NCBI RefSeq assembly: GCF_004000215.1
Contig: NZ_RBVY01000004.1
Span: 332,351 to 396,350 of the forward strand
Source of the DNA: Nitratireductor alexandrii
Lineage (GTDB): Bacteria; Pseudomonadota; Alphaproteobacteria; Rhizobiales; Rhizobiaceae
Direction: 5' to 3'
Length of the DNA: 64,000 nucleotides
Under the pieces are notes generated by a model that had not been told where the DNA came from, ran no database searches, and was given only the letters and a program-made list of their open reading frames with translations. Position 1 is the stretch's first letter. Each line of letters starts with the position of its first letter. Shown piece by piece: positions 7,903-16,177 of the stretch. Both the position numbers and the translations under genes were made by a program.

Positions 7903-8982
7903 TTACTGCGGCAGCTTGTCGTCAACGCCCTTGACGTAGAAATTCATGCCCAGAAGCACGCCTTCCTCGGCAACTTCGCCCTCCTTCAGCCATTCGCTGC
8001 CGTCCTGCTTCATGATCGGCCCGGTGAACGGGTCGAATTCGCCGGATTTGATCTTGGCCTCGGTCTCCTCGGCCGCCTTTTTCACCTCATCGGGCATGTT
8101 GGCGTAGGGAGCCATGACGACATGGCCCTCGGCCATGCCGTGCCAGACGTCGTGCTGCTCCCAGGTGCCGTCCATCACCGCCTTGACGCGCTCGATGTAA
8201 TAGGGCGCCCAGTCGTCGATGATCGAGGTCAGCTGCGTCTCGGGGCCGAACTTGATCATGTCCGACGCCTGACCGAAGGCCTTGATGCCGCGCTCTGCGG
8301 CGACCTGCATCGGCGCGGTGGAATCGGTGTGCTGGGTGATGATGTCGACACCCTGGTCGATCAGTACCTTGGCCGCGTCGGCCTCCTTGCCCGGATCGAA
8401 CCAGGTATTGGCCCACACCACCTTGACCTTGAAGTCGGGATTGACCGACTGCGCGCCGAGCACGAAGGCGTTGATGCCCATCACCACTTCCGGGATCGGG
8501 AAGGAGGCGATGTAACCGGCCACACCTTCCTTGGACAGGCTGGCGGCGATCACGCCCTGGACGTAGCGACCCTCGTGGAACTTGGAATTGTAGGTCGCGA
8601 CATTGGGATGCTCGCGCTTGAAGCCCGTGGCGTGCTCGAACTTCACGTCCGGAAACTTGGCCGCCACCTTGTTGGTGGCGTCCATGTAGCCGAACGAGGT
8701 GGTGAAGACGATGTCGCAGCCGGACCGCGCGAAACGCTCGATGGCGCGTTCGGCATCGGCGCCCTCCGGCACGCTTTCCAGATAGGCGATCTCGACCTTG
8801 TCCTCGCCGCCGAGATTCTCCTGCATCTCGAGCACGCCCTGATGATGCTGATACGACCAACCGAAATCGCCGATCGGACCGACATAGATGAAACAGGCCT
8901 TGGTCTTGTCCTGGGCCATGGCGCCGGTGGCGACGAGCATCGCCGCCGAAGCCGTCAGTGCAAGCAGTACTCTTCTCATCAC
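7903..8982 (-). CDS. BMP-family ABC transporter substrate-binding protein
   Basis: A 359-aa periplasmic protein with signal peptide (MMRRVLLALTASAAMLVATGAMA). It is a PBP1-ABC basic membrane protein (PnrA/Med-like): VGPIGDFGWSYQHHQG near the N-terminus of the mature chain, FTTSFGYMDA, the FPIPEVVMGINAF hinge region and VIDQGVDIITQHTDS. This family binds purine nucleosides or related ligands, and the partner genes upstream (ATPase and two permeases) match that type of importer. It is the distal gene of the operon, about 60 bp behind the permease, with a small hairpin in between and a terminator after it. Confidence 0.9.
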   Translation of the reverse strand: MMRRVLLALTASAAMLVATGAMAQDKTKACFIYVGPIGDFGWSYQHHQGVLEMQENLGGEDKVEIAYLESVPEGADAERAIERFARSGCDIVFTTSFGYMDATNKVAAKFPDVKFEHATGFKREHPNVATYNSKFHEGRYVQGVIAASLSKEGVAGYIASFPIPEVVMGINAFVLGAQSVNPDFKVKVVWANTWFDPGKEADAAKVLIDQGVDIITQHTDSTAPMQVAAERGIKAFGQASDMIKFGPETQLTSIIDDWAPYYIERVKAVMDGTWEQHDVWHGMAEGHVVMAPYANMPDEVKKAAEETEAKIKSGEFDPFTGPIMKQDGSEWLKEGEVAEEGVLLGMNFYVKGVDDKLPQ

Positions 8983-9000
8983 TGGATACCTCTCTGTTGA

Positions 9001-9014
9001 GTCCTCTGGAGGAC
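9001..9014 (-). other. Small intercistronic hairpin before the BMP gene
   Basis: GTCCT-CTGG-AGGAC gives a 5-bp perfect stem with a 4-nt loop, between the permease stop (9043) and the start of the binding-protein gene (8982). Stem-loops in this position often stabilise the binding-protein part of ABC operon mRNAs; that role is inferred. Confidence 0.35.
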
Positions 9015-9042
9015 GTTTCCGCCTAGTTGCCGTTTTCGGGTG

Positions 9043-10017
9043 TCAGCGGTCCGGCACGAAGGGTCTGCCCAATGAAGCCGGTGTGTTCATCATCGTCAAT
9101 CGCCTGTTGCGCGAGATTAGGACGAGCACGACCACCGTGGCCAGATAGGGCAACGCGGACAAAAACTGCGACGGGATCGACTTGACCAGTTCGGCCAGCC
9201 AGTAGAGCGGGGCCGGCCAGGAGGCCAGGTCGCTCAGATTGGTCGCCTGAATATGGAGCTGGGCGATGGTTATGGCGCCGAACAGATAGGCGCCGGCAAG
9301 CACCCGCCACGGTCGCCAGGAGGCGAACACCACCAGCGCCAGTGCGATCCAGCCGCGTCCGGCGGTCATGTTCTCGATCCATTGCGTTGTATAGACCAGC
9401 GAAAGCTGCGCCCCGGCGAGCCCCGCGCAGGCGCCGCCGAACATGACCGCCAGATAGCGGATCGCCACCACCTTGATGCCGAGCGCGTGCGCGGAGGAAT
9501 GGCTGTCGCCGACCGAGCGCAGGGTCAGTCCGGCGCGGGTGCGGAACAGGAACCACATCACCCCGCCGGTCAGAAGCAGCGAGATGTAGAACATCGGATC
9601 CTGGCCGAACAGGAGCCGGCCGACCAGCGGCAGATCCGACAGAACCGGAATGTCGAGCGCGCCGAGCTTCACGCCCGGCTGGCCGACAAAGGCCTCGCCG
9701 ATCATGCCCGACAGGCCGATGCCCAGCAGGGTCAGGGCCAGCCCGGTCGCCACCTGGTTGGTGACCAGGGTGAGCGCCAGAAAGCCGAACAGCAGCGAAA
9801 ACAGCGTGCCGGCGAGCGCCCCGGCCAGGATGCCCAGCCAAGGCTGGCCGGTGGTGAGCGCCATGCCGAAGCCGGCGACCGCCCCCATCAGCATCATGCC
9901 CTCCACCCCCAGGTTGAGGACGCCAGAGCGCTCCACGACGAGTTCACCGATCGCAGCCAATAGCAGCGGCGTGGCCGCCGTGGCGATCGTCAGCAAAATG
10001 GCTTCAGTGATGCCCAT
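9043..10017 (-). CDS. ABC transporter permease, nucleoside/simple-sugar type (NupQ/YufQ-like)
   Basis: A 324-aa inner-membrane protein of the BPD_transp_2 (LivM/RbsC-like) family with about eight to ten hydrophobic segments. Diagnostic is the N-terminal LGVEGMMLMGAVAGF and the conserved SVGDSHSSAHALGI cytoplasmic loop (EAA-like, contacts the ATPase). It overlaps the upstream permease gene by 14 bp (10004-10017). Together with the other permease it forms the membrane channel of the importer. Confidence 0.88.
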   Translation of the reverse strand: MGITEAILLTIATAATPLLLAAIGELVVERSGVLNLGVEGMMLMGAVAGFGMALTTGQPWLGILAGALAGTLFSLLFGFLALTLVTNQVATGLALTLLGIGLSGMIGEAFVGQPGVKLGALDIPVLSDLPLVGRLLFGQDPMFYISLLLTGGVMWFLFRTRAGLTLRSVGDSHSSAHALGIKVVAIRYLAVMFGGACAGLAGAQLSLVYTTQWIENMTAGRGWIALALVVFASWRPWRVLAGAYLFGAITIAQLHIQATNLSDLASWPAPLYWLAELVKSIPSQFLSALPYLATVVVLVLISRNRRLTMMNTPASLGRPFVPDR

Positions 10018-11125
10018 GAGCGGCCTCCGTAGCGAGCGGTTTTGCGGCCGTCGCCGGCGCGGGGCGAACGAGGCGGACCCGATAGTGGATCAGCGTGTCG
10101 CAGGCGAGCACGAAGAACAACAACATGCCCTGGAAGGCGCGCACCGTCTTGTCGGTCACGCCGATTTCGATCTGCGCCGCCTCGCCGCCGAGATAAGACA
10201 AGGCCAGCACGAACCCGGCCGCGACGATGCCAAGCGGGTTCAACCGTCCCAGAAAGGCGACGATGATCGCGGCAAAACCGTAGCCGGGCGATATTTGCGG
10301 CTGCAGACGGCCGATCGCCCCGGAGACCTCGGTGATGCCGGCGAGACCGGCGAGCGCGCCCGACACCAGAAAGGCGAAGACAATGGTGCGGGCGGTCGAG
10401 AACCCGCCGAAGGCCCCGGCGCGCGGGCTCTGGCCGACCACCTTGACCTCGAACCCCTTCAGTGTGCGCGCCAGCATGAACCAGACCGCGAACGCGGCAA
10501 CGAGCGCGAACACGATCCCCCAATTGGCGCGGCCCGAGGCCGGCAGCAATTCGGGCAGCACCGCCCAGGAATGGAAGGCCGGCGCCTGGGGAAAGCTCAT
10601 CGCGGCCGGATCGCGCCAGGGACCCCTGACCAGCCAGTCCAGGACGAGCTGGGCGACATAGACCAGCATCAGCGAGGTCAGGATCTCGTTGGTGTTGAAA
10701 CGCGCCTTCAACAGGGCCGGGATCGCGGCGTAGAGCGCGCCGCCGGCGGCGCCGAACGCCAGCATCAGCGGCAGCACGGCCACGTTGTGCATGTCGGGAA
10801 AATAGAGCGGCAGCGCCGCGCCGGTGATCGCGCCGATGGTGAACTGGCCTTCCGCGCCGATGTTCCAGTTGTTGGACAAAAAGCACACGCACAGCCCGAC
10901 CGCGATCAGGATCAGCGGCGCCGCCTTGATGGCCAGTTCATGCAGCGACCAGATCTCGGTGAGCGGCTGGACGAAATAGGCATAAAGCCCGGTGACCGGG
11001 TTCTTGCCGAGCGCCAGGAAGATGATCGCGCCTGCGATCACCATCAAGGCGAAGGCGATGAACGGCGACAGCGCCGAAAACAGCACCGATTGCTGCGGTC
11101 GCTTGACGAGTTCGACCCGCATCAC
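10004..11125 (-). CDS. ABC transporter permease, nucleoside/simple-sugar type (NupP/YufP-like)
   Basis: A 373-aa multi-spanning inner-membrane protein of the same BPD_transp_2 family. It contains NWNIGAEGQFTIGAITGAAL, the classic motif of the larger permease in BMP-type operons, and the ATPase-contact loop around KVVGQSPRAGAFGGF. Its start overlaps the ATPase gene by 4 bp (11122-11125, ATGA type). It pairs with the adjacent smaller permease. Confidence 0.88.
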   Translation of the reverse strand: MMRVELVKRPQQSVLFSALSPFIAFALMVIAGAIIFLALGKNPVTGLYAYFVQPLTEIWSLHELAIKAAPLILIAVGLCVCFLSNNWNIGAEGQFTIGAITGAALPLYFPDMHNVAVLPLMLAFGAAGGALYAAIPALLKARFNTNEILTSLMLVYVAQLVLDWLVRGPWRDPAAMSFPQAPAFHSWAVLPELLPASGRANWGIVFALVAAFAVWFMLARTLKGFEVKVVGQSPRAGAFGGFSTARTIVFAFLVSGALAGLAGITEVSGAIGRLQPQISPGYGFAAIIVAFLGRLNPLGIVAAGFVLALSYLGGEAAQIEIGVTDKTVRAFQGMLLFFVLACDTLIHYRVRLVRPAPATAAKPLATEAAHGHH

Positions 11126-12699
11126 GCCACCTCCATCCGCTGCTCGTGCGGCACGTGACCGGGCTCCGCGCCACCCATCAAAAGGCCGATCTTTTCGAAC
11201 GTCGCGTCCGCGATCGGGATCGGCTTGGACAATTCGCCGTTATGCATGACCGCGATCGCATCGGAAATCTCGAACAGCTCATCGAGATCCTGGCTGATGA
11301 CCAGCACCGCCGAACCGGCCCGCGCCAATTCGATCAAGGCCTGGCGGATATGCGCCGCCGCCCCCGCATCCACACCCCAGGTCGGCTGGTTGACGATCAT
11401 CACCGCCGGCTTGCGGTCGAGCTCGCGCCCGATGATGAATTTTTGCAGGTTGCCGCCCGACAGCGCCGAAGCGGCCGGGTCCTCGGCGCTCTTGCGCACG
11501 TCCATCATCTCGTTGATGCGCCGCGCCGCCGTCGCCAGCGCACCGGTCAGCACCGTGCCGGCGCTGCCCAGAAAGGCTTTGTCGTCGGTGGCGTGCCGGG
11601 ACAGAAGCAGGTTTTCCGACAAGGTCATCGCCGGCGCCGCGCCGTGGCCGAGTCGCTCCTCGGGCACGAAAGCGGCCCCCGTCAGCCTGCGCCCGGAGAT
11701 GCCCATCAGGCCGACATTTTCGCCGCGGATGCTCACCGTGTCAGCGCGCGCCTGGGTCGCCTCGCCGGAGATCGCCTCGAAGAACTCGCCCTGGCCGTTG
11801 CCGGCCACGCCGGCGATGCCGATCACCTCACCCGCCCGCACCGACAGCGAGACGTCGCGCAACGGGATCGAAAACGGTGTCGCCGGCGCCCGGTCGAGAT
11901 GGTCGACCTCAAGCAGGACGGCGGCCGCTTCGGCGCCCTTGGCCGGCTCGCGGACGATCTCGTGAACCTCCGAGCCCACCATCATCCGCGCCAGCGAGGC
12001 GGCCGTCTCCTGTTGCGGATCGCAATGGCCGACCACCTTGCCGTGCCGCAGCACGGTGGCGCGGTCGCACATGCGTTTCACTTCCTCCAGACGGTGGGAG
12101 ATATAGAGGATCGACTTGCCCTCGCCGCGCAGCCGCTCCAGGGTCTCGAACAGCCGGTCGGCCTCCTGCGGCGTCAGCACCGAGGTCGGCTCGTCGAGGA
12201 TGATCAGGTCCGGCGTCTGCAGCAGGCAGCGAATGATTTCGATGCGCTGGCGCTCGCCCACAGACAGATCGCCCACCAGCGCATAGGGATCGAGCGGCAG
12301 ACCATAGCTGTGCGACAGCGCCTGGGCCTTGGCCGCGATGGTGGAAATCGGCGTGTCGGAGGCCAGCGACAGAGCGATGTTTTCGGCCGCCGTCAGCGCC
12401 TCGAACAGCGAAAAATGCTGGAAGACCATGCCGATGCCGAGTTGGCGCGCGGCGTTCGGGCTGGTGATGCGCACCGGCTTTCCCCGCCACAGGATCTCGC
12501 CCGCATTCGGTTCCAGCGAGCCGAACAGCATTTTCACCAGCGTCGATTTGCCGGCACCGTTTTCGCCGAGAAGCGCGTGGATTTCACCTTTCGAGATCGT
12601 CAGGTCGACGCCGTCGCAAGCGCGCAGGGTCCCGAATATCTTGGTGAGACCGCGGACGTCGAGAAGGGCTTCGCCCAGCCGAGCGTGATCACCCGTCAC
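11122..12699 (-). CDS. ABC transporter ATP-binding protein, double ATPase (NupO/YufO-like)
   Basis: A 525-aa cytoplasmic protein with two fused ABC ATPase domains. The first (about 12-245) has Walker A GENGAGKST at 45-53, signature LSVGERQRIE and Walker B LIILDEPTSVL. The second (about 265-515) has a degenerate Walker A (GVAGNGQGEF), signature LSGGNLQKF and a modified Walker B with VNQPTWGVD; this asymmetry is usual for the sugar/nucleoside (RbsA, YufO) class. It is the first gene of the importer operon, read from a promoter in 12700-12816. Confidence 0.9.
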   Translation of the reverse strand: MTGDHARLGEALLDVRGLTKIFGTLRACDGVDLTISKGEIHALLGENGAGKSTLVKMLFGSLEPNAGEILWRGKPVRITSPNAARQLGIGMVFQHFSLFEALTAAENIALSLASDTPISTIAAKAQALSHSYGLPLDPYALVGDLSVGERQRIEIIRCLLQTPDLIILDEPTSVLTPQEADRLFETLERLRGEGKSILYISHRLEEVKRMCDRATVLRHGKVVGHCDPQQETAASLARMMVGSEVHEIVREPAKGAEAAAVLLEVDHLDRAPATPFSIPLRDVSLSVRAGEVIGIAGVAGNGQGEFFEAISGEATQARADTVSIRGENVGLMGISGRRLTGAAFVPEERLGHGAAPAMTLSENLLLSRHATDDKAFLGSAGTVLTGALATAARRINEMMDVRKSAEDPAASALSGGNLQKFIIGRELDRKPAVMIVNQPTWGVDAGAAAHIRQALIELARAGSAVLVISQDLDELFEISDAIAVMHNGELSKPIPIADATFEKIGLLMGGAEPGHVPHEQRMEVA

Positions 12700-12762
12700 A
12701 AGAATTCCCCTTAATGTGTTCTTTTGTTCCCGGCTTCGATCGTAGGCGCGCCTTTCGCCTCA

Positions 12763-12795
12763 CGCAAAGTGTTTTGCGCCTTGAAAGTGCTTCAA
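12763..12795. promoter_or_regulatory. Two adjacent inverted repeats upstream of the nucleoside importer operon
   Basis: CGCAAA-GTGT-TTTGCG (12763-12778) and TTGAA-AGTGC-TTCAA (12781-12795) lie back to back in the 117-bp gap between qor and the ATPase gene. The first could act as a hairpin ending the upstream operon, but it lacks a T-run; the second looks like an operator half-site pair. Both would be upstream of the ATPase promoter. Confidence 0.3.
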
Positions 12796-12816
12796 CAATT
12801 CAAGCGCAATCCAAAA

Positions 12817-13794
12817 TCACGGCAGCAGAATACTTGTGCCCGTCGTCTTGCGACCTTCAAGGTCGGCATGCGCCTTGGCCGCGTCTTCCAGGGCATAGCG
12901 TTGATTGATCTCGATTTTTACCGCACCGCTGGCCACGACCGAAAACAGGTTGGCTGCCGCCGATTCAAGGTTCGCGCGCTCGGCGACGTAGGTGAACAAG
13001 GTCGGCCGGGTCGCAAACAATGATCCCTTTTGTGAAAGTATCGCGAGGTTAAACGGGGGAATCGGGCCCGACGACTGGCCGAAACTGACGAACATGCCCA
13101 TCGGCCGCAGGCAATCGAGCGAGGCGGGAAACGTGTCCTTGCCGACCGAATCATAGACCACGTCGCACATGCGCCCGCCGGTGATTTCCCTCACCCGCTC
13201 GACGAAATCCTCCCTGGTATAGTCGATGACGTGGTCGTAGCCGTGCGCGCGCGCCAGCGCGATCTTTTCCGGCGTGCTCGCCGTGCCGATCACCGTCGCG
13301 CCCAGATGCTTGGCCCACTGGCCGACGATCAGGCCGACGCCGCCTGCCGCGGCGTGATAAAGAATGGTGTCGCCCGGCTTCACCTTGAAGGTCCGGCACA
13401 ACAGATATTCCGCCGTCATGCCCTTCAGCATCATCGCAGCCGCCTGCTCGTCGGAGATCGCCTCCGGCGTCCTGACCAGCCGGTCGGCCGCGATCAGGCG
13501 CTCCTCGGCATAGGCGCCCAGCGTACCGGCATAGGCAACCCGGTCGCCCGGCCGCAAATCCTCCACGCCCGCGCCGACGGCGACGACTTCGCCCGCCCCC
13601 TCGTTGCCCGGCGTGAACGGCAGACCGTTCGGTGCGGGATAAAGCCCGGTGCGAAAATAAACGTCGATGAAGTTCAGGCCCACGGCATGGTTGCGCACCC
13701 GCACCTCGCCCTTGCCGGGTTCGGCCGCGGCAACATCCTCGTAGGACAAGACCTCCGGCCCGCCATGGGCGTGGACCACGATCGCTTTAGGCAT
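12817..13794 (-). CDS. NADPH:quinone oxidoreductase-type zinc-independent MDR enzyme
   Basis: A 325-aa medium-chain dehydrogenase/reductase of the quinone oxidoreductase (Qor) group. The GroES-like catalytic domain fills the N-terminal half (NHAVGLNFIDVYFRTGLYP, GNEGAGEVVAVGAGV), and the Rossmann domain has YHAAAGGVGLIVGQWAKHLGATVIG. The zinc-ligand residues of alcohol dehydrogenases are absent. It would reduce quinones or enones with NADPH in the cytoplasm. It overlaps the end of pcs by 8 bp and is the last gene of the DUF2182-DUF1326-pcs-qor run. Confidence 0.88.
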   Translation of the reverse strand: MPKAIVVHAHGGPEVLSYEDVAAAEPGKGEVRVRNHAVGLNFIDVYFRTGLYPAPNGLPFTPGNEGAGEVVAVGAGVEDLRPGDRVAYAGTLGAYAEERLIAADRLVRTPEAISDEQAAAMMLKGMTAEYLLCRTFKVKPGDTILYHAAAGGVGLIVGQWAKHLGATVIGTASTPEKIALARAHGYDHVIDYTREDFVERVREITGGRMCDVVYDSVGKDTFPASLDCLRPMGMFVSFGQSSGPIPPFNLAILSQKGSLFATRPTLFTYVAERANLESAAANLFSVVASGAVKIEINQRYALEDAAKAHADLEGRKTTGTSILLP

Positions 13795-14518
13795 TTTCGA
13801 TTTCCCTTGCGCCGAGTTTTGGAAAAAGCTGCATGACGCCGCCGACGAAGAACAGATAGATGCCGGTGGCCGCGATGCCGGCCTGGACCCAGAACTGGGC
13901 CTGCATGGCCTGCAGAAGCGCCACGGCGCCGAAAAAACACCAGGCCAGGAACACCGGCAGATTGATCTGCCGCAGCCGCTTCACCCGCACGGGGTGAAGG
14001 AAATTCATCGGCACGAAGGTCAGGACGCCGGAAATCACCACGACCGCGAAGGAAACCCATTCGCCCGGCTCGGTCACGAACAGCGTGAACACGATCATGT
14101 TCCAGACCACCGGAAATCCCTTGAAGAAGTTCTCCTTGGTCTTGATGCCGGTATCGGCGTAATAAATCGCGCTCGAAACCACGATGATTGCCGCCGACAG
14201 GAAGGACAGGCCCTCGCCCATGAAACCGCGCTGGTAAAGCGCGAAGGCCGGGATCAGCACGTAGGTGACATAGTCGATGATGTTGTCGAGCATGTCGCCG
14301 GACCAGGTCGGCAAGATCTCCTTGACCTGAAGCTTGCGGGCGATCGGCCCGTCAATGCCGTCGACCAAAAGCGCCAGGCCGAGCCACCAGAACATGGCCG
14401 TCCAGCGCTGCTCGCTGGCCGCCACCAGCGACAAGAAGGCCAAGAACGAGCCCGACGCCGTCAACAGGTGGACGGAAAAGGCACGCGCTTGCGGCCAGGT
14501 AATCTTCTTTTTCTTCAC
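13787..14518 (-). CDS. pcs: Phosphatidylcholine synthase (CDP-diacylglycerol-choline O-phosphatidyltransferase)
   Basis: A 243-aa integral membrane enzyme that condenses choline with CDP-diacylglycerol to phosphatidylcholine, a pathway typical of rhizobia, Brucella and relatives. It carries the CDP-alcohol phosphotransferase motif in the Pcs form: DGIDGPIAR, then WSGDMLDNIIDY (DGxxGPxAR...G...D...D), and about eight hydrophobic segments. The start is GTG 14518, in a GTGA overlap with the DUF1326 stop (14515-14517); this gives VKKKKITWPQ as the N-terminus and the family's usual length, and rejects a 40-residue longer frame. Co-transcription with DUF2182-DUF1326 is clear from the overlaps. Confidence 0.9.
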   Translation of the reverse strand: MKKKKITWPQARAFSVHLLTASGSFLAFLSLVAASEQRWTAMFWWLGLALLVDGIDGPIARKLQVKEILPTWSGDMLDNIIDYVTYVLIPAFALYQRGFMGEGLSFLSAAIIVVSSAIYYADTGIKTKENFFKGFPVVWNMIVFTLFVTEPGEWVSFAVVVISGVLTFVPMNFLHPVRVKRLRQINLPVFLAWCFFGAVALLQAMQAQFWVQAGIAATGIYLFFVGGVMQLFPKLGAREIENA

Positions 14519-15144
14519 GGGCCGCGCCAATCGAGCTTGCACACTTCGGCCGAGCGGCCGACGAAATTCCAGTTGCGGCCAAAGGCGCGCATACGGCTCT
14601 TGTCCGAGCGGGCGACGGTGATCTCGGGCGCGATCCAATATTCGGAATTGGAGATGACGGTGTCGGTGTCGCGATCCTTGCCGCGGATCGGCGTGACCGC
14701 CCCGTCGATAATGTCGGGAATCTGGAAGAGGCGCGTCTTGTTCTCGATGGCGTAGCTGATCGGCGCGCGCTCAATACCGAGGAAATTGCCGACCAGGATC
14801 GACAGCAGCGCCGTCGTGCCACCGGCTTTGCCGGAAAAGATCTTGCCGAACGCCTTTTGCGCGTAGATCGAGGCGCGCTCGTCGACGAACAGCCCCGCCG
14901 TCCAGTTGCCGCGGCTCATATAGCCGGGAATCTCCATCACCAGGCCGAGATTGAGACCCGACAGGTCGACATCGCCGAAATGGCCGGCGTCGATTCGGAA
15001 ACCGGCCCAGGTCTGGCAATAGCCTTCCGTCGGCGGATGATAGCCGAGCGACAGCACGCACGGACAAAACACCGTGCAGTTGCACGACAGCACCAGTTCG
15101 CCTTTCAAGGTCCAGCTTCGATCCGCCATCGGCCTTGCCGTCAT
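14515..15144 (-). CDS. DUF1326 domain protein
   Basis: A 209-aa protein of the DUF1326 family, identified by the cysteine motif CNCTVFCPC at residues 21-29 and YCQTWAGFRIDAGHFGDVDLSG. No signal peptide or membrane segment is seen. DUF1326 genes are commonly next to DUF2182 membrane proteins, as here, with a 4-bp ATGA overlap at 15141-15144. The cysteine cluster suggests metal or redox-cofactor binding, but no function has been established that I can name. Confidence 0.85.
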   Translation of the reverse strand: MTARPMADRSWTLKGELVLSCNCTVFCPCVLSLGYHPPTEGYCQTWAGFRIDAGHFGDVDLSGLNLGLVMEIPGYMSRGNWTAGLFVDERASIYAQKAFGKIFSGKAGGTTALLSILVGNFLGIERAPISYAIENKTRLFQIPDIIDGAVTPIRGKDRDTDTVISNSEYWIAPEITVARSDKSRMRAFGRNWNFVGRSAEVCKLDWRGP

Positions 15145-16100
15145 ACTCCGCTTTCCATCGACACTACAAGCAGGGCTCCCGCCCAGACAAGCAGTATCGC
15201 ACCCGAAACATGCTGGAATTTCCGGCCTGTCGCCTGTTTTTCAACAAGCGCGAAAACCGCCAGCAACGCCATCCAGAACGGGTTCATGATGCCGACGGCA
15301 AACATCACCAGCATCAGCGCCCAGCAGCAGCCGAGGCACCACACGCCCTGGGCGAGGCCGAGGCGAAAGATCGCTGCCGGCCGGTCGCTCCAACGCGCAA
15401 ACAGCGTGGAGAAGGGATCGCGGCAACGGGTGAGACAGGCATCCTTGAGGCCGGAGAACTGGTAAAATCCCGCGATCGCCAGCGCGCCGGCCCCGGCGGC
15501 ACCGCGCGCGGGCGCGAGCCCGGCCTGCGGCGACAGGAACGACACGATTGCGGTCAAGCCCGCGAACGCCAGGCAGGCCACCAGCCAAACGGCGAGATAG
15601 CCGGCAAGCAACACGATGGGATGGACCACCGGCTTCGTCCCCGCGCGTGCCGTGTCGGCGATCTCGCAATAGGTGCGCATCATCGGCGCGGCCGACGGCA
15701 GCATCATCGCGAGCGACATCAAAAACCACATCGCCGCCAGCGCGAAAAACCGTCCCGCCCGCCCGGCGCCCGCCTCCACTGGCTGGGCGCATAATTGCAC
15801 GAACCAGGCAAGACCGGCTGGCCACTCGACGCGCGGCAGCCAGCCCAGCAAAGCCGCCCCCGGACCGACCGCATCCGGCGCGGAGACCCGCGCCAGTTCG
15901 ATCGCCATCATGCCGAGCACGGCCCAGGAGGTGGCGATCAGCAGCACCAGCGCGGCATAGACGGCCGCCCTCGGCCGGCCGGCCAGCGCCGCGACGGCGC
16001 GGCCGGCGCCGTCGAGATGGGAGAAATCGTCGGTGCGGTCCGGCAAAACAGCGCTCCCTGGGGCATTCGGTCCGATTGATCGCAGGCGCGGCTCTGCCAT
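15141..16100 (-). CDS. DUF2182 predicted metal-binding membrane protein
   Basis: A 319-aa polytopic membrane protein with about six to seven hydrophobic segments. The family hallmark is the pair of motifs WFLMSLAMMLPSAAPMM and YQFSGLKDACLTRCRDP followed by GVWCLGCCWALMLVMF; these Met, Cys and His-rich stretches are why the family is annotated as metal-binding. The ATG at 16100 is preferred because an upstream extension would run through the start of the divergent monooxygenase gene (16178). It is the first gene of the operon with DUF1326, pcs and qor. Confidence 0.82.
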   Translation of the reverse strand: MAEPRLRSIGPNAPGSAVLPDRTDDFSHLDGAGRAVAALAGRPRAAVYAALVLLIATSWAVLGMMAIELARVSAPDAVGPGAALLGWLPRVEWPAGLAWFVQLCAQPVEAGAGRAGRFFALAAMWFLMSLAMMLPSAAPMMRTYCEIADTARAGTKPVVHPIVLLAGYLAVWLVACLAFAGLTAIVSFLSPQAGLAPARGAAGAGALAIAGFYQFSGLKDACLTRCRDPFSTLFARWSDRPAAIFRLGLAQGVWCLGCCWALMLVMFAVGIMNPFWMALLAVFALVEKQATGRKFQHVSGAILLVWAGALLVVSMESGV

Positions 16101-16177
16101 ATAGGATGGGTCGACGTCGCACCAGACGCATGCCGTCGCCGCGGCGCCGACGCGGCGGAAACCAAGGAGTCCCGGCC

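Noticed and set aside
12700-12816. Purine riboswitch before the nucleoside importer
   Set aside because: The region has small inverted repeats but no three-way-junction arrangement and no conserved purine aptamer sequence that I could find.
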